This document shows positions 40,405 through 49,580 of a DNA stretch of 50,992 bases, piece after piece. The position numbers and the translations under genes were made by a program. Location: NCBI GenBank assembly GCA_018064905.1, contig JAGHUJ010000006.1, forward strand, positions 1 through 50,992, read 5' to 3'. The notes beneath the pieces are model-generated. The model did no database searches. It was not told the origin of the DNA and worked only from the letters and a program-made list of their open reading frames with translations. The first letter of the stretch is position 1, and each line of letters begins with the position of its first letter. Source of the DNA: Candidatus Treponema equifaecale (GTDB lineage Bacteria > Spirochaetota > Spirochaetia > Treponematales > Treponemataceae).

Positions 40405-41172
40405 ATGGTCATCAATACATACAACGAGTCGAATCTTCATCTTGCTCTCAAGAAGCTTTATGCATTGGAATTCAATGGACGGATGGAAGTAAGGCTGGAT
40501 GATACGGACTGGATTTGTGACATCATTGATGAGGATGGAAATGCCATTGAGATTCAGACTGCAAATCTTTCGGCACTTACTGAAAAAGTTGAGTACCTTC
40601 TGAAAACCGGACGAAAAGTAAAAATCGTTCACTCGATTCTTGTTGAAAAATACATTGAGCTTTACGATGGTCAGGGAAAACTGGTTTCAAGAAAAAAAAG
40701 TCCAAAAAAAGCAACGATTTATGATTCTTTGCGGGGAATGACAAAAATCTGCCCTCTTTTAACTGAAGAAAACTGTACGCTGGAAATTTTGTTTGTGAAA
40801 ATTGCAGAAATGCGAAGGCTTACAGAAGAACCTGTTCAGCTGGAGAATAAATCCAGAAAGCATTTAAAAACCTGGGTTCCTATAGGAAAACGGCTTGAAG
40901 ATATAATTTCAAAAAAAAGAATGAATGCTGAGGATTTTCTTGAGCTCACCTGCCTGGACTACAGTCAGAATTTCAGAAAATGTGATGTTCAAAAGGCAAT
41001 AAAAAATGCCCGGAATGCAAAAACTGCACGCTGGGCACCTATATTAGTCTGGATTCTATTAAAAATGAATCTTATTCAAATAGTTGAGGAAAAGGGCAGA
41101 AGCAAAATCTACTCTGCTTCCTCTTCTTTTAAGGCTTCCTCACGCTTTGCAATTTCTTCCTGCGCAGACTGA
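40405..41172 (+). CDS. Hypothetical cytoplasmic protein
   Basis: A 255-residue protein I do not recognise. The N-terminal 110 residues look like an alpha/beta domain (IEIQTANLSALTEKVEYLLK, then KVKIVHSILVEKYIELYDGQ). The rest is helical and basic, with KCDVQKAIKNARNAKTARWA. No signal peptide or catalytic motif. Its last 20 codons overlap the convergent coiled-coil gene (41109-41459), and the final residues (SSSFKASSRFAISSCAD) look like antisense translation of that gene, so its natural stop may have been lost. AAGG is 3 bases before the ATG. The start just beyond a 130-bp inverted repeat may affect its promoter. Confidence 0.6.
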   Translation: MVINTYNESNLHLALKKLYALEFNGRMEVRLDDTDWICDIIDEDGNAIEIQTANLSALTEKVEYLLKTGRKVKIVHSILVEKYIELYDGQGKLVSRKKSPKKATIYDSLRGMTKICPLLTEENCTLEILFVKIAEMRRLTEEPVQLENKSRKHLKTWVPIGKRLEDIISKKRMNAEDFLELTCLDYSQNFRKCDVQKAIKNARNAKTARWAPILVWILLKMNLIQIVEEKGRSKIYSASSSFKASSRFAISSCAD

Positions 41173-41459
41173 ATCTTTTCAAGAAGTTCTGAAACCTTTG
41201 GTTCCTGCTTTGAAATTGATTCAACATTCTGCTCTGCGAACATTGCATAGGTATACTCGCCCAGTTCAACTTTGTTCTTTTTTATTTCACTTTTAAGCTG
41301 CTGAATCTCAATTTTAAGGATGCTTTCATCACCAAATTTTGAAACAGCTTTTCCGGCCTTGTCAAAAGCAACCTTGGAAGCTGCAGCACCTTTTTTGAGC
41401 GCCTTTTTAGAAGCCTCAACACCTTTGTCAAAAAAACCTTTAAGTTCATCCTTTGTCAT
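41109..41459 (-). CDS. Small coiled-coil (phasin-like) protein
   Basis: A 116-residue protein, almost entirely helical. The first 45 residues are Lys/Ala-rich (GFFDKGVEASKKALKKGAAA), amphipathic and similar in style to phasins or apolipoproteins. The rest is a coiled coil (about 46-112) ending in a Glu-rich tail. No enzyme motif. GGGGG and GGT lie upstream of the ATG. It follows the SpoIIE phosphatase gene by 16 bases, so it belongs to that operon. A role as partner or effector of the phosphatase is inference. Confidence 0.75.
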   Translation of the reverse strand: MTKDELKGFFDKGVEASKKALKKGAAASKVAFDKAGKAVSKFGDESILKIEIQQLKSEIKKNKVELGEYTYAMFAEQNVESISKQEPKVSELLEKIQSAQEEIAKREEALKEEEAE

Positions 41460-41475
41460 ACCTGCCCCCTTTTAT

Positions 41476-44400
41476 TTACAGTTTCTGAATAGCAAGCAAG
41501 GTCAAGTCGTCGGCCTGGCTGTCTTCATTTACTCCAGTATAATATACATAGTTAGGCTCCTTCATGTCCACCTTCTGAGAACAATAGAAGTCATAGCGGT
41601 TGAAACATTTTTCCAGGAACTGATCGATTTTGCGGTCAACCTTGATTCCGTCCCCGGTAACCTGAATCAGAGTCTTTGATTTTCCGTCCAGGCTCATTTC
41701 TGTCTTTGTAATCTTACCGTTGGCGCCCGGTCTCTTGTAGATACGGAAAATCTTTTCAACTGCTGTAAGAGCCGTAATGGCATCCTGAATGGTTCCGCCA
41801 CATTTTGAGAAGTCGAATTCCAGGCTTTCTGTTGGAATCGGATTGTGCCATTTTTTGAGCACATACTTCTTTTTGTTCAAGGCAGCTTCAATTATGTCCT
41901 GAACACGCTGAGGTTCCATCTGTTCAGAAGTCTGGCCAACCTTGTGGGTTTCGTGAATGTCATCAACTTTTAAACCAGGCTCCCTACATTCAGTTACATC
42001 AAATTTCGCATCTCTGAAGAATCGGGTTGATTCTTCGATACCGTCAGTATAGAGGAAGAGAATGTCGTTCTTTTTAAGCTTGAACTTCTCAACCTTGTAG
42101 CCGCCCTTCATTTCAACCATAAACGAAGGCAATGGACCAGCCGCAGGGGACTCATGGAGAGTGAGAAGCTTCATTTTCTTGTCCGCAGAATCAAAATAAT
42201 GAACGATGTTGTCACCGGCATTGCACATGTAGACCTCACCTGTTTTTGTGTCAAAGAGACAGATCATCATGGCGGCAAATTTACCACGCAAGCCAAGAGA
42301 TTCAATGAAGTCATTTATGTCAGAAGCCAGCAGGTTCAGCTTGGTTCCGTTTGCCTTAAAGCTCCATGTGGCAAAGTAACGGCGGAAAATTGTTGCAACA
42401 ATGGTCATAATCAGGGCCGCAGGAACTCCGTGTCCAGAAGCGTCGCATTTTATGATGGCATACCATCGGTCATCCAGTTTCTTATAGTCAAAGTAGTCAC
42501 CGGAAACCGCATCGGTACCTTCATAATATCCGTACATCTGAATGTCCTTGTCCTGCATCTGTGCAGTTGTTTCCTTTTCAGGACCGTCTGAAACCAGCGG
42601 AATGAAGGCTTTCTGAACGGCCTGACCGTCAAGGTTCATAATGTTCATTTCAGCAGCCTCAGCACGAGCCTTGGACTCCTCAGCCTGAGCACGGGCAGCA
42701 GCTTCACTGGCTTTTGCGGCTTCAGCACTGGCTCTTGCGGCATCTTCACGAGCTTTGGCAGCCTTTTCTGATTCTTCCTTAGCTCGTTTTTCATCTCTGG
42801 CACCCTTCACAAGACCTTCAGTCATTTCATTTACTGAATCTCCAAGGGTTCTAAGTTCATCACGGGTCTTGATGTTCAGAATAAAGCCGTCCAGTTCTTC
42901 CTTGTCCTTTGTTTCTGTGATTGTCTTTACATGCTCCACCACTCGCTTGATTGGATTTACGATAACGGAAGCAAGCATAATGGCACAAATGAGACCAATT
43001 ACAGAAGCTACGGCAGCAGCAAGAGCGGCAATAACGAATGTAACCTGTCTTGACTCATCAACCTGCTGAATCAATGTGTCCGTGTTGACTTTGAGCAAAA
43101 TTACAGAGTGAAGATAATTTTCCTCCTTGCCCTGCTGATAGAGAACAGGCCAATAGAAAATATATTCAGTCTGCTCACGGCTGAGTTTTTCATCATCAAG
43201 ATGCGGATAAGAACCGTAGAGTTGTGCAGAAAGCGAATTAAGTTTTTCAAAAATCAAAGAACTGTCGTTTCCAATGGCAGAAACAGTCTGCTGTGCCTGA
43301 ACCTTTACGCTTTCACAAATCGGCTGATAAATTTCAAAATTCTTAAGGCGGACAGTACCTTCATCATAGTTTTCTGAGGCAATCTTAAGTCCGATGTCAG
43401 CATCATTTGTAGCCCAGACATAATCAATCGGAGAAGAACCGTCACTAAGTTTTCTTCCGTCAATTTCGTAACTGAGAATTGTGGCATAGCTTGCCTCGGC
43501 AAAGTTGTCAACCTGATTTACGATTGATCCAAGTTCAGTAAGCTTTTCACGGCCATCAGGAAGATAAGTCTGAACACCGGAAGACATATTTCCCATTACA
43601 ACCTTAACACGGTCCTTCAGCCCCGAAATAAGAATTTTTTCCTGAGTGAATGACATCTGTGCACCGATTGAAACAGCTACACCGGCCACAATCAAAAGCA
43701 GAAGAGCCGTAGTGAACAGCCCCAGCTTTAGCTTAAGCGAGAACTTAACTTTAACAGCCTGAAGCCTTTCCTTTGTCTGAATTGCCATAATATCTCCTGT
43801 CAGAATTGACTGAACCTCTTTTCTAATTTTAACCGTTTCTCTTACCGTAACCACAAGTCCCCTTGCAGAGCCAAGCACACCCAGGGAAATCAGCACAAGC
43901 AGGCACCAGAAGGTAAGTCGCTCCGAATCAACCTTATAGCGGAAATTCTTTACATCCAGAATCTTCCACTGCGGCTCAAAATTGTAGTTCCGTTCGTATT
44001 TAACGGTTCCGCCCTCATTTATAACAAGAGCCTTGCTCCAGGTTGAAAGTCCACGTTCTGAATGTCTAATCTGAACCGTATACTTACCCGGTTTCATCTC
44101 GTCAATCTTGATTGCAGAGATTTTTGAAGATCCGCTGGCAGAGCTTGAAACCTTGTAGTCCTGGTCCTTGTTGAACTGATATTTTTCTCCGCCGCTTTGA
44201 TTTGTAATAATGACCTGAGAAATGGTTCCGTCGTATTCAAATTCATCACCGGAAATACCGATTGTAACTGCACCGTAATCATCCACAGTTGTCTGAACAT
44301 TCTTGATTTGTGTGGCCGCCCTGAATTTGTTCAGGAACACAAACACAGATGCAGGCTCAGAAACATTTCCAACAGAGTCAATTGCACATACAGTAAACAA

Positions 44401-46335
44401 ATAAAGTCCATTGCTACGGTTTCTGTAGCCAGTTTCAAGTTTTGTTCCCTGAACTTTTGAAGAAGGCAATTTGGCATTCAGGGCCTTGTCGTAGTTTGCA
44501 ACGATGATTTTTTCCATGTCTGCATTGCATTCTTCTTCAGTCAGAGTAAGTTTCTTTGTTTTTGAGACTGCATATTTTCTGTCCAGTTTTGCAAGACTTT
44601 CCAGACTCCAGGAATACCCTGAAATTTCCTCATTGTCAGCCGGATTTTCCCATTTGAAGGCCACATCATTTGTGGAGGCGAAGCCAAAATTGTCCTTATC
44701 GTAGAAAATATTTTCAGGTGCTTTTGGAGGAGTCACATCGTAGTAATATTCAATTTCAGCAACCTCAGACCAGTTTCCGGCCTTGTCCAAAACCCGGGCC
44801 TTAAAATAAATTTTCTGGTCGCCGCTCACATCATCATCAATCGCAGCAGAAATCAGGTTGTCCTCAGGTTTTCTAAAGCTTTCACTAAGTTCATCCTTTG
44901 CAGGAACAATGTCACTGTTAGTACCAGCCACTGCCACAAACCCAAGAATTTCTGAAACATCCTTAGGCATGTTCACCCGAACAGTGGCAGTTCTGTTTTT
45001 TCCGTGTTTTCCGACAGTAAAATTTCTTGGTGTAAAAGTAGGTTTTTCTGCATAGAAGTCTTCTTCCAGAATGCAGATTGAATTCTCACTGTTTCTGGTC
45101 TGCTGCCAGATAAGGCTCAGCTGTTCCTTTCCGCCCTCTCCAATCGTGATTACAGGACAGCAGAAAAGGCTGGCAGTAGTTTTGTTCTGTCTTCTGGTGA
45201 TTGAATCAACCTCCGACCACTGAACGCCCAGATTTTCGTAAAGGTAGACATTGTTCACGCCGTTTCTGTCGTCAAACCAGGAAATGAAGAATTTTCCGTG
45301 GTATTTGAAGAGGCTTGGTCTGCGTCCGTTTCCATATTGGTTCAAAGCTTCAACATCGTTTCTGTCTGAAATAAAACCGTCAGCATTTAAAGGAGCCACC
45401 ATTACAGTAGCTGTTGCGCTGTTTTTTGGAGTGCGTTCCCATGCAATTTTGGTCTCATTTCCGTCGCTTAAAACATTTGGACGGAAATTCTTGTAGTTTT
45501 CATAACTCTGACCTTCACTAGAAGGAACTGCAGCATCATCTGTAACGATTTTAGCCGAGCTCCAGCCCATTCCACTCCTTGAACTGCAATAAATCTGACT
45601 TGAAGAAGGATCTTTTCCCAGCCACCCTTCAAAGAAAACCAAATCCCTGCCGTTTATCTGTGCAAGAAATGGAGAGAATGCGTTTGAAATTCCATCAGCC
45701 GGCCTGAACTTTGAAAGCTCATTCCATTTTTTTCCGTCTTGTGATTCAGAATAAAGCAAAGAGAATGAAGAATCTGTAAGGCTCTGCTTTCCTTCACCAA
45801 CCGAAACAAAAAGTACAAATCCGCCATTGGTTGAAGAGTAAATTCTTGAAGAAACAATCTGCTTTCCCTGCTGACCAAATGAAAATTCTTCAAAACTCTC
45901 ACCGGAATTTTCAGAAGCATAGATTCGAAGCGTACCTTTTTCTGAAGAAGCATCCAGAACTGAAATCGCAATTATTCCATTTTTTGAAATTGCAGCAGAA
46001 TACATATTAGGAACTTCATCACCGGAATAGGCAAATCGGCCTGGGAGTGACTTTATCTGTGTTCCCTTCTGAAAATTTTCACTTGTCGCATAGGAAATTT
46101 TTATGGATTTTGAAGCTTTATCAGCGCTTTCATAGAAAACATAGCTCTGTCTGCCGTCGGAAAGTGTTATCGGAAAATAGGATTCTTTTTTGGAGATGTC
46201 CTTAACATTGTCCCAGAAAAAATTCTCCTTCTGAACAACATTCAAGTCCAGGGAAGAGCTCTGAGCAAACAACATTCCAAGCCCAAGAATCAAAATGAGA
46301 AAAAATACTTTTATATTTCCAGTCTCAGTTCTCAA
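41476..46335 (-). CDS. SpoIIE-type PP2C phosphatase receptor, large exported sensor
   Basis: A 1619-residue signalling protein. A signal peptide (VFFLILILGLGMLFAQ) is followed by about 780 exported residues with BNR/sialidase-like beta repeats (about 80-430) and later Ig-like segments. Transmembrane helices lie near 807-830, 875-900 and 1094-1118. A second exported sensor of about 190 residues lies between the last two. A HAMP domain follows (about 1118-1170), then an Ala/Glu-rich coiled coil (about 1178-1235). The SpoIIE phosphatase starts near 1265, with metal-binding aspartates in SGDYFDY (about 1280) and CDASGHGVPAALI (about 1296). Such proteins dephosphorylate anti-sigma-factor antagonists. 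The start appears to be TTG with GGAG 9 bases upstream. Confidence 0.88.
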   Translation of the reverse strand: MRTETGNIKVFFLILILGLGMLFAQSSSLDLNVVQKENFFWDNVKDISKKESYFPITLSDGRQSYVFYESADKASKSIKISYATSENFQKGTQIKSLPGRFAYSGDEVPNMYSAAISKNGIIAISVLDASSEKGTLRIYASENSGESFEEFSFGQQGKQIVSSRIYSSTNGGFVLFVSVGEGKQSLTDSSFSLLYSESQDGKKWNELSKFRPADGISNAFSPFLAQINGRDLVFFEGWLGKDPSSSQIYCSSRSGMGWSSAKIVTDDAAVPSSEGQSYENYKNFRPNVLSDGNETKIAWERTPKNSATATVMVAPLNADGFISDRNDVEALNQYGNGRRPSLFKYHGKFFISWFDDRNGVNNVYLYENLGVQWSEVDSITRRQNKTTASLFCCPVITIGEGGKEQLSLIWQQTRNSENSICILEEDFYAEKPTFTPRNFTVGKHGKNRTATVRVNMPKDVSEILGFVAVAGTNSDIVPAKDELSESFRKPEDNLISAAIDDDVSGDQKIYFKARVLDKAGNWSEVAEIEYYYDVTPPKAPENIFYDKDNFGFASTNDVAFKWENPADNEEISGYSWSLESLAKLDRKYAVSKTKKLTLTEEECNADMEKIIVANYDKALNAKLPSSKVQGTKLETGYRNRSNGLYLFTVCAIDSVGNVSEPASVFVFLNKFRAATQIKNVQTTVDDYGAVTIGISGDEFEYDGTISQVIITNQSGGEKYQFNKDQDYKVSSSASGSSKISAIKIDEMKPGKYTVQIRHSERGLSTWSKALVINEGGTVKYERNYNFEPQWKILDVKNFRYKVDSERLTFWCLLVLISLGVLGSARGLVVTVRETVKIRKEVQSILTGDIMAIQTKERLQAVKVKFSLKLKLGLFTTALLLLIVAGVAVSIGAQMSFTQEKILISGLKDRVKVVMGNMSSGVQTYLPDGREKLTELGSIVNQVDNFAEASYATILSYEIDGRKLSDGSSPIDYVWATNDADIGLKIASENYDEGTVRLKNFEIYQPICESVKVQAQQTVSAIGNDSSLIFEKLNSLSAQLYGSYPHLDDEKLSREQTEYIFYWPVLYQQGKEENYLHSVILLKVNTDTLIQQVDESRQVTFVIAALAAAVASVIGLICAIMLASVIVNPIKRVVEHVKTITETKDKEELDGFILNIKTRDELRTLGDSVNEMTEGLVKGARDEKRAKEESEKAAKAREDAARASAEAAKASEAAARAQAEESKARAEAAEMNIMNLDGQAVQKAFIPLVSDGPEKETTAQMQDKDIQMYGYYEGTDAVSGDYFDYKKLDDRWYAIIKCDASGHGVPAALIMTIVATIFRRYFATWSFKANGTKLNLLASDINDFIESLGLRGKFAAMMICLFDTKTGEVYMCNAGDNIVHYFDSADKKMKLLTLHESPAAGPLPSFMVEMKGGYKVEKFKLKKNDILFLYTDGIEESTRFFRDAKFDVTECREPGLKVDDIHETHKVGQTSEQMEPQRVQDIIEAALNKKKYVLKKWHNPIPTESLEFDFSKCGGTIQDAITALTAVEKIFRIYKRPGANGKITKTEMSLDGKSKTLIQVTGDGIKVDRKIDQFLEKCFNRYDFYCSQKVDMKEPNYVYYTGVNEDSQADDLTLLAIQKL

Positions 46336-46347
46336 CCTTCAAGTCTC

Positions 46348-49300
46348 CTAAAGTCGTCTCAAAATACGGTTTCTCAAATCCACAACTTTTCTGTTTCGTT
46401 TTGCAGCCGGCTTCTGCCACAATGTTTCCATAACCGCATTGGCCTCAGCAAATTTACGCTGGTTGAACAAACGTCCAGCCTCAGCATACATCTTTTCATC
46501 CTGCTGAGAAAGGATAGCAGTTGCCTGGGCACCAATCTTCAGCTGAATTTCAAGCTTAAGGTTCTTTGCATCCCTGTTTGTTGAATCAAGGGCAATTACC
46601 TGATTTACAGCAGCCAGAGCCTGATTCAACCTGGCTTCATCATTACCGGCAGCCTTGAACAGCTTTCTTGCATCTGAAAGTTTTGATCCAACCTGCTTCT
46701 TTACGTCCTTCTGAACAACCACTCGTTTAGGATGCATCCCCAGATCTTCCTCAAGGCTGTAGATTTCATCCTTAAGCCCCGGATATTTTGGATTTATTTC
46801 ATACAAGTCCTGCAAATCTGCAAGCCGTTCATTCAAGGAATTGTTTTTGCGGGCTGCGGTAAGCTGATTTTCAAACTGCTTAGGGAAGCCCACAGGATCC
46901 ATTTCCCGCTGAAGCTTAAGTGAAACCAGACGGGCTTCCTTGTTCAACGGATAAACATTCTGCACATTGCGGACATTTGAAAGAGCCGTATTGAATGCAG
47001 CTTCAGCCTCGGATTTGTTTCCAGCCTGCTTTGCTTTTGCACCGCGTTCAAGACTAAGTTTAGCCAGATCCAGACTGTATGAAAGCTCAGGATAATGTGG
47101 ATCAGAAGCACTGAGCACACGACCATAAGCCAGGCCCCGCACATTTCTGACAACAGTAAGCAGTTCCTCAATTTCTGAATCAGGCTCAGGATTGGTCTTG
47201 GCCCATCTTGCCTGAGCTTTTGTAAGAGCAGTTTCAGCCGCATCAAACTGACTTGAATAATATGCTGTTGTGGCCTCTTCCTTCAAGGCAAATACATCAC
47301 GAATAACCTGCTCGTTTTCAGCCACAAGGATTCTGTTTGCCAGATCTGCCAGAGTTTCCTCACGCAAAACCCGCACTTCTTCTTCAAATTCATAGTCCAA
47401 AGCCTCAGCCAGTTTTTCAGAAGCCTTGTCAACGGCAGCATTGGCACCATCAAAATCATTTTTCTTGAATGCAGCCACAGCTCTTTCATATTGAGCCTTA
47501 CCTTCCTCATAGGCCTTTTCAAAAGCACGAATAAGAGGATCAGCGGCTGCAATTGTCTGCCTGTTTTCAAGAACCAGCTGGTCGAACATTTTTATAAGCT
47601 CGTCAATCTGCACTTTACCAGAAACAAAGGCTTCATTTGCAGAAGCGTAGGCATCTCCATCATCCAGATTTGAGCGGTGGGACTGAAGAATAATTTTTCC
47701 GTTCTGAATCGAAGAAATCAGCTTGCGGGCATTTGTCCTTGCAAGAACCGGATATTTTTTATTAAGACCAGTTTCTTCATCAAGAGTTCCAGAAATCAGG
47801 CGGTTGTTTTCCTGAACCATTTTCTCCAAAGAATCGTAGTTTTCTTTTCCGTTTGAGTAATAGTTCTGAGCGATGATTCCCCACACATTCTTTGCGTTTT
47901 CTGCAGAGTTTTCGATATTCTGATTACAGACTGAATTGAAATACAAAATCTCATCACGGAGATCCAGCGGACTGTCCATAATTTCAACGCCTGCGGATTT
48001 TTTCTGGGACTTGTTCACTTCATCAAGGGTGATTCCGGTAAGCTCCATCATCTGCTCCAGCTCAGCCTTCTTTCTCTCCTGCTCAATGTAATAGTCATTT
48101 TCACGCTGGTACTCAACAGAAACAAATTCCAGATAATTCTCAGAATCCTTCTTGATCTGCTCGTATCTGTGGGCCTGGTTCAAATATTCAACAAGAACCT
48201 GTTCAGAAACCGTTGTGAAAGGATCAAATTTTGCAACCAGTTTTCCTTCCTCAGAAATACGCTTAACACAATCATAGGAAAGATCCAGATTTTTAAGATA
48301 CTGTGAGACGAATCCAAGAGAATTCTGATAATTTGTATGATATGAGCCTACAGTGCTTCCGTCCAGATTCAGAGGCAAATCATAGAGTCCGTGCATATCC
48401 CGGCTGAGGGCGGCAAAATCAGAAGCCAGAACAATCGTATCCTTCTGAGCGTCGATTTTTTCAACAGCTGCATACAATGAGTTTTCAGGCACCTGCTTCT
48501 GGATATTGTCCATTGTGCTGTAGACCACATTGTTCAGTCTGGCCTTCATGTCTTCTACCCTTGTGTTCCAGAAGGCATCAATTGCACCGATTATACCTGT
48601 ATCTCGGTTTGTATCATCACCAAGAATGAATCGTTTGTAGAAAGTGATGTATGAAGTTCCAAGCAGAAGCGGATTTCTTTGATTTGCCAGCTTGTCGGCC
48701 TTATCAAGGATTCGGGCTTCATCAATAATTTTATTTCTGTATTCAGCAAGCTTTCCGAAATTTTTCTTAACATTGTCAAAGGCCTTGTTACAGCCCTCAA
48801 TTTTTCCAAGCTTTACAGCCGCAACAAATTCCTGATAAGCCTTCTCACAGTCGCTTTGAAGATTCTTAAAGCTTGGATAGCTGCTGCCAAATCCGCCGGA
48901 CACCAGTGACTTTATCTTTGAAACGGAATTTCGCACTGGTTCAGTAATGTCATTTTCATAGACAACCAGAATACCAGTGTCGTTCTCATCAACAGGTCCG
49001 CCGCCTTCAAAAACAATGTCAGACTTGTCGTTCTTGATTTCAAACCCTTCCTCAAATTTTTTCGCCGCATCTGGAAATTTTTCACCACGAACCAGAGCCA
49101 GTCCTTCACGCATGATACGGTTGTAGCTGATAAGCACTTCACCAAGGCTGATTGTTCTTCGGGCAAGGTTTGTGAATTCAACTGCATTTTCAGTAGGATT
49201 TTCCTCAAATTTTTCAAGCCCCTGAATTCGGTTCATCTTCTCAACGCTGTCAGTGGATTCCCCTTTGATCAGGTCAACAAGATTTGTGGCACTTTTGTTG

Positions 49301-49530
49301 TAAGTGGCACGGGCTGAAAGAATTTTTGAAACCCGTTTCTGTGCCCGGTCAAAATCCTCAGGATTCTGCTCCATGTATTCGGCAAGCTGCTTTAAGGCGG
49401 AATTATACTGGTAGTTGAGAATCAAAGCGTCAATTTCTTTTAAAGACAAAGCCTTATCATCCTGGGCAAACAAACCAAGAGTGGCAAAGGAGAAGAAAAC
49501 AAAAATCAAGCTTCGTCTGATACAATTCAT
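46348..49530 (-). CDS. Large exported coiled-coil/TPR protein, function unknown
   Basis: About 1060 residues. A signal peptide (RRSLIFVFFSFATLGLFAQ) is followed by almost continuous helix: short TPR-like units at the start (KEIDALILNYQYNSALKQLA) and the end (KMYAEAGRLFNQRKFAEANAV), and long coiled coils between (about 440-520, 650-760). Ala/Glu/Lys-rich repeats such as YERAVAAFKKNDFDGANAAVD recur. ATG at 49530 is chosen as the first good start; a TTG at 49557 is in frame. It is followed by the SpoIIE receptor after 12 bases, so the pair may form an envelope sensing complex. This is inference. Confidence 0.78.
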   Translation of the reverse strand: MNCIRRSLIFVFFSFATLGLFAQDDKALSLKEIDALILNYQYNSALKQLAEYMEQNPEDFDRAQKRVSKILSARATYNKSATNLVDLIKGESTDSVEKMNRIQGLEKFEENPTENAVEFTNLARRTISLGEVLISYNRIMREGLALVRGEKFPDAAKKFEEGFEIKNDKSDIVFEGGGPVDENDTGILVVYENDITEPVRNSVSKIKSLVSGGFGSSYPSFKNLQSDCEKAYQEFVAAVKLGKIEGCNKAFDNVKKNFGKLAEYRNKIIDEARILDKADKLANQRNPLLLGTSYITFYKRFILGDDTNRDTGIIGAIDAFWNTRVEDMKARLNNVVYSTMDNIQKQVPENSLYAAVEKIDAQKDTIVLASDFAALSRDMHGLYDLPLNLDGSTVGSYHTNYQNSLGFVSQYLKNLDLSYDCVKRISEEGKLVAKFDPFTTVSEQVLVEYLNQAHRYEQIKKDSENYLEFVSVEYQRENDYYIEQERKKAELEQMMELTGITLDEVNKSQKKSAGVEIMDSPLDLRDEILYFNSVCNQNIENSAENAKNVWGIIAQNYYSNGKENYDSLEKMVQENNRLISGTLDEETGLNKKYPVLARTNARKLISSIQNGKIILQSHRSNLDDGDAYASANEAFVSGKVQIDELIKMFDQLVLENRQTIAAADPLIRAFEKAYEEGKAQYERAVAAFKKNDFDGANAAVDKASEKLAEALDYEFEEEVRVLREETLADLANRILVAENEQVIRDVFALKEEATTAYYSSQFDAAETALTKAQARWAKTNPEPDSEIEELLTVVRNVRGLAYGRVLSASDPHYPELSYSLDLAKLSLERGAKAKQAGNKSEAEAAFNTALSNVRNVQNVYPLNKEARLVSLKLQREMDPVGFPKQFENQLTAARKNNSLNERLADLQDLYEINPKYPGLKDEIYSLEEDLGMHPKRVVVQKDVKKQVGSKLSDARKLFKAAGNDEARLNQALAAVNQVIALDSTNRDAKNLKLEIQLKIGAQATAILSQQDEKMYAEAGRLFNQRKFAEANAVMETLWQKPAAKRNRKVVDLRNRILRRL

Positions 49531-49580
49531 AAAAGAGACAATAGTACTTCTCTTCAATTTTCGGTAATAATTATAATCTA

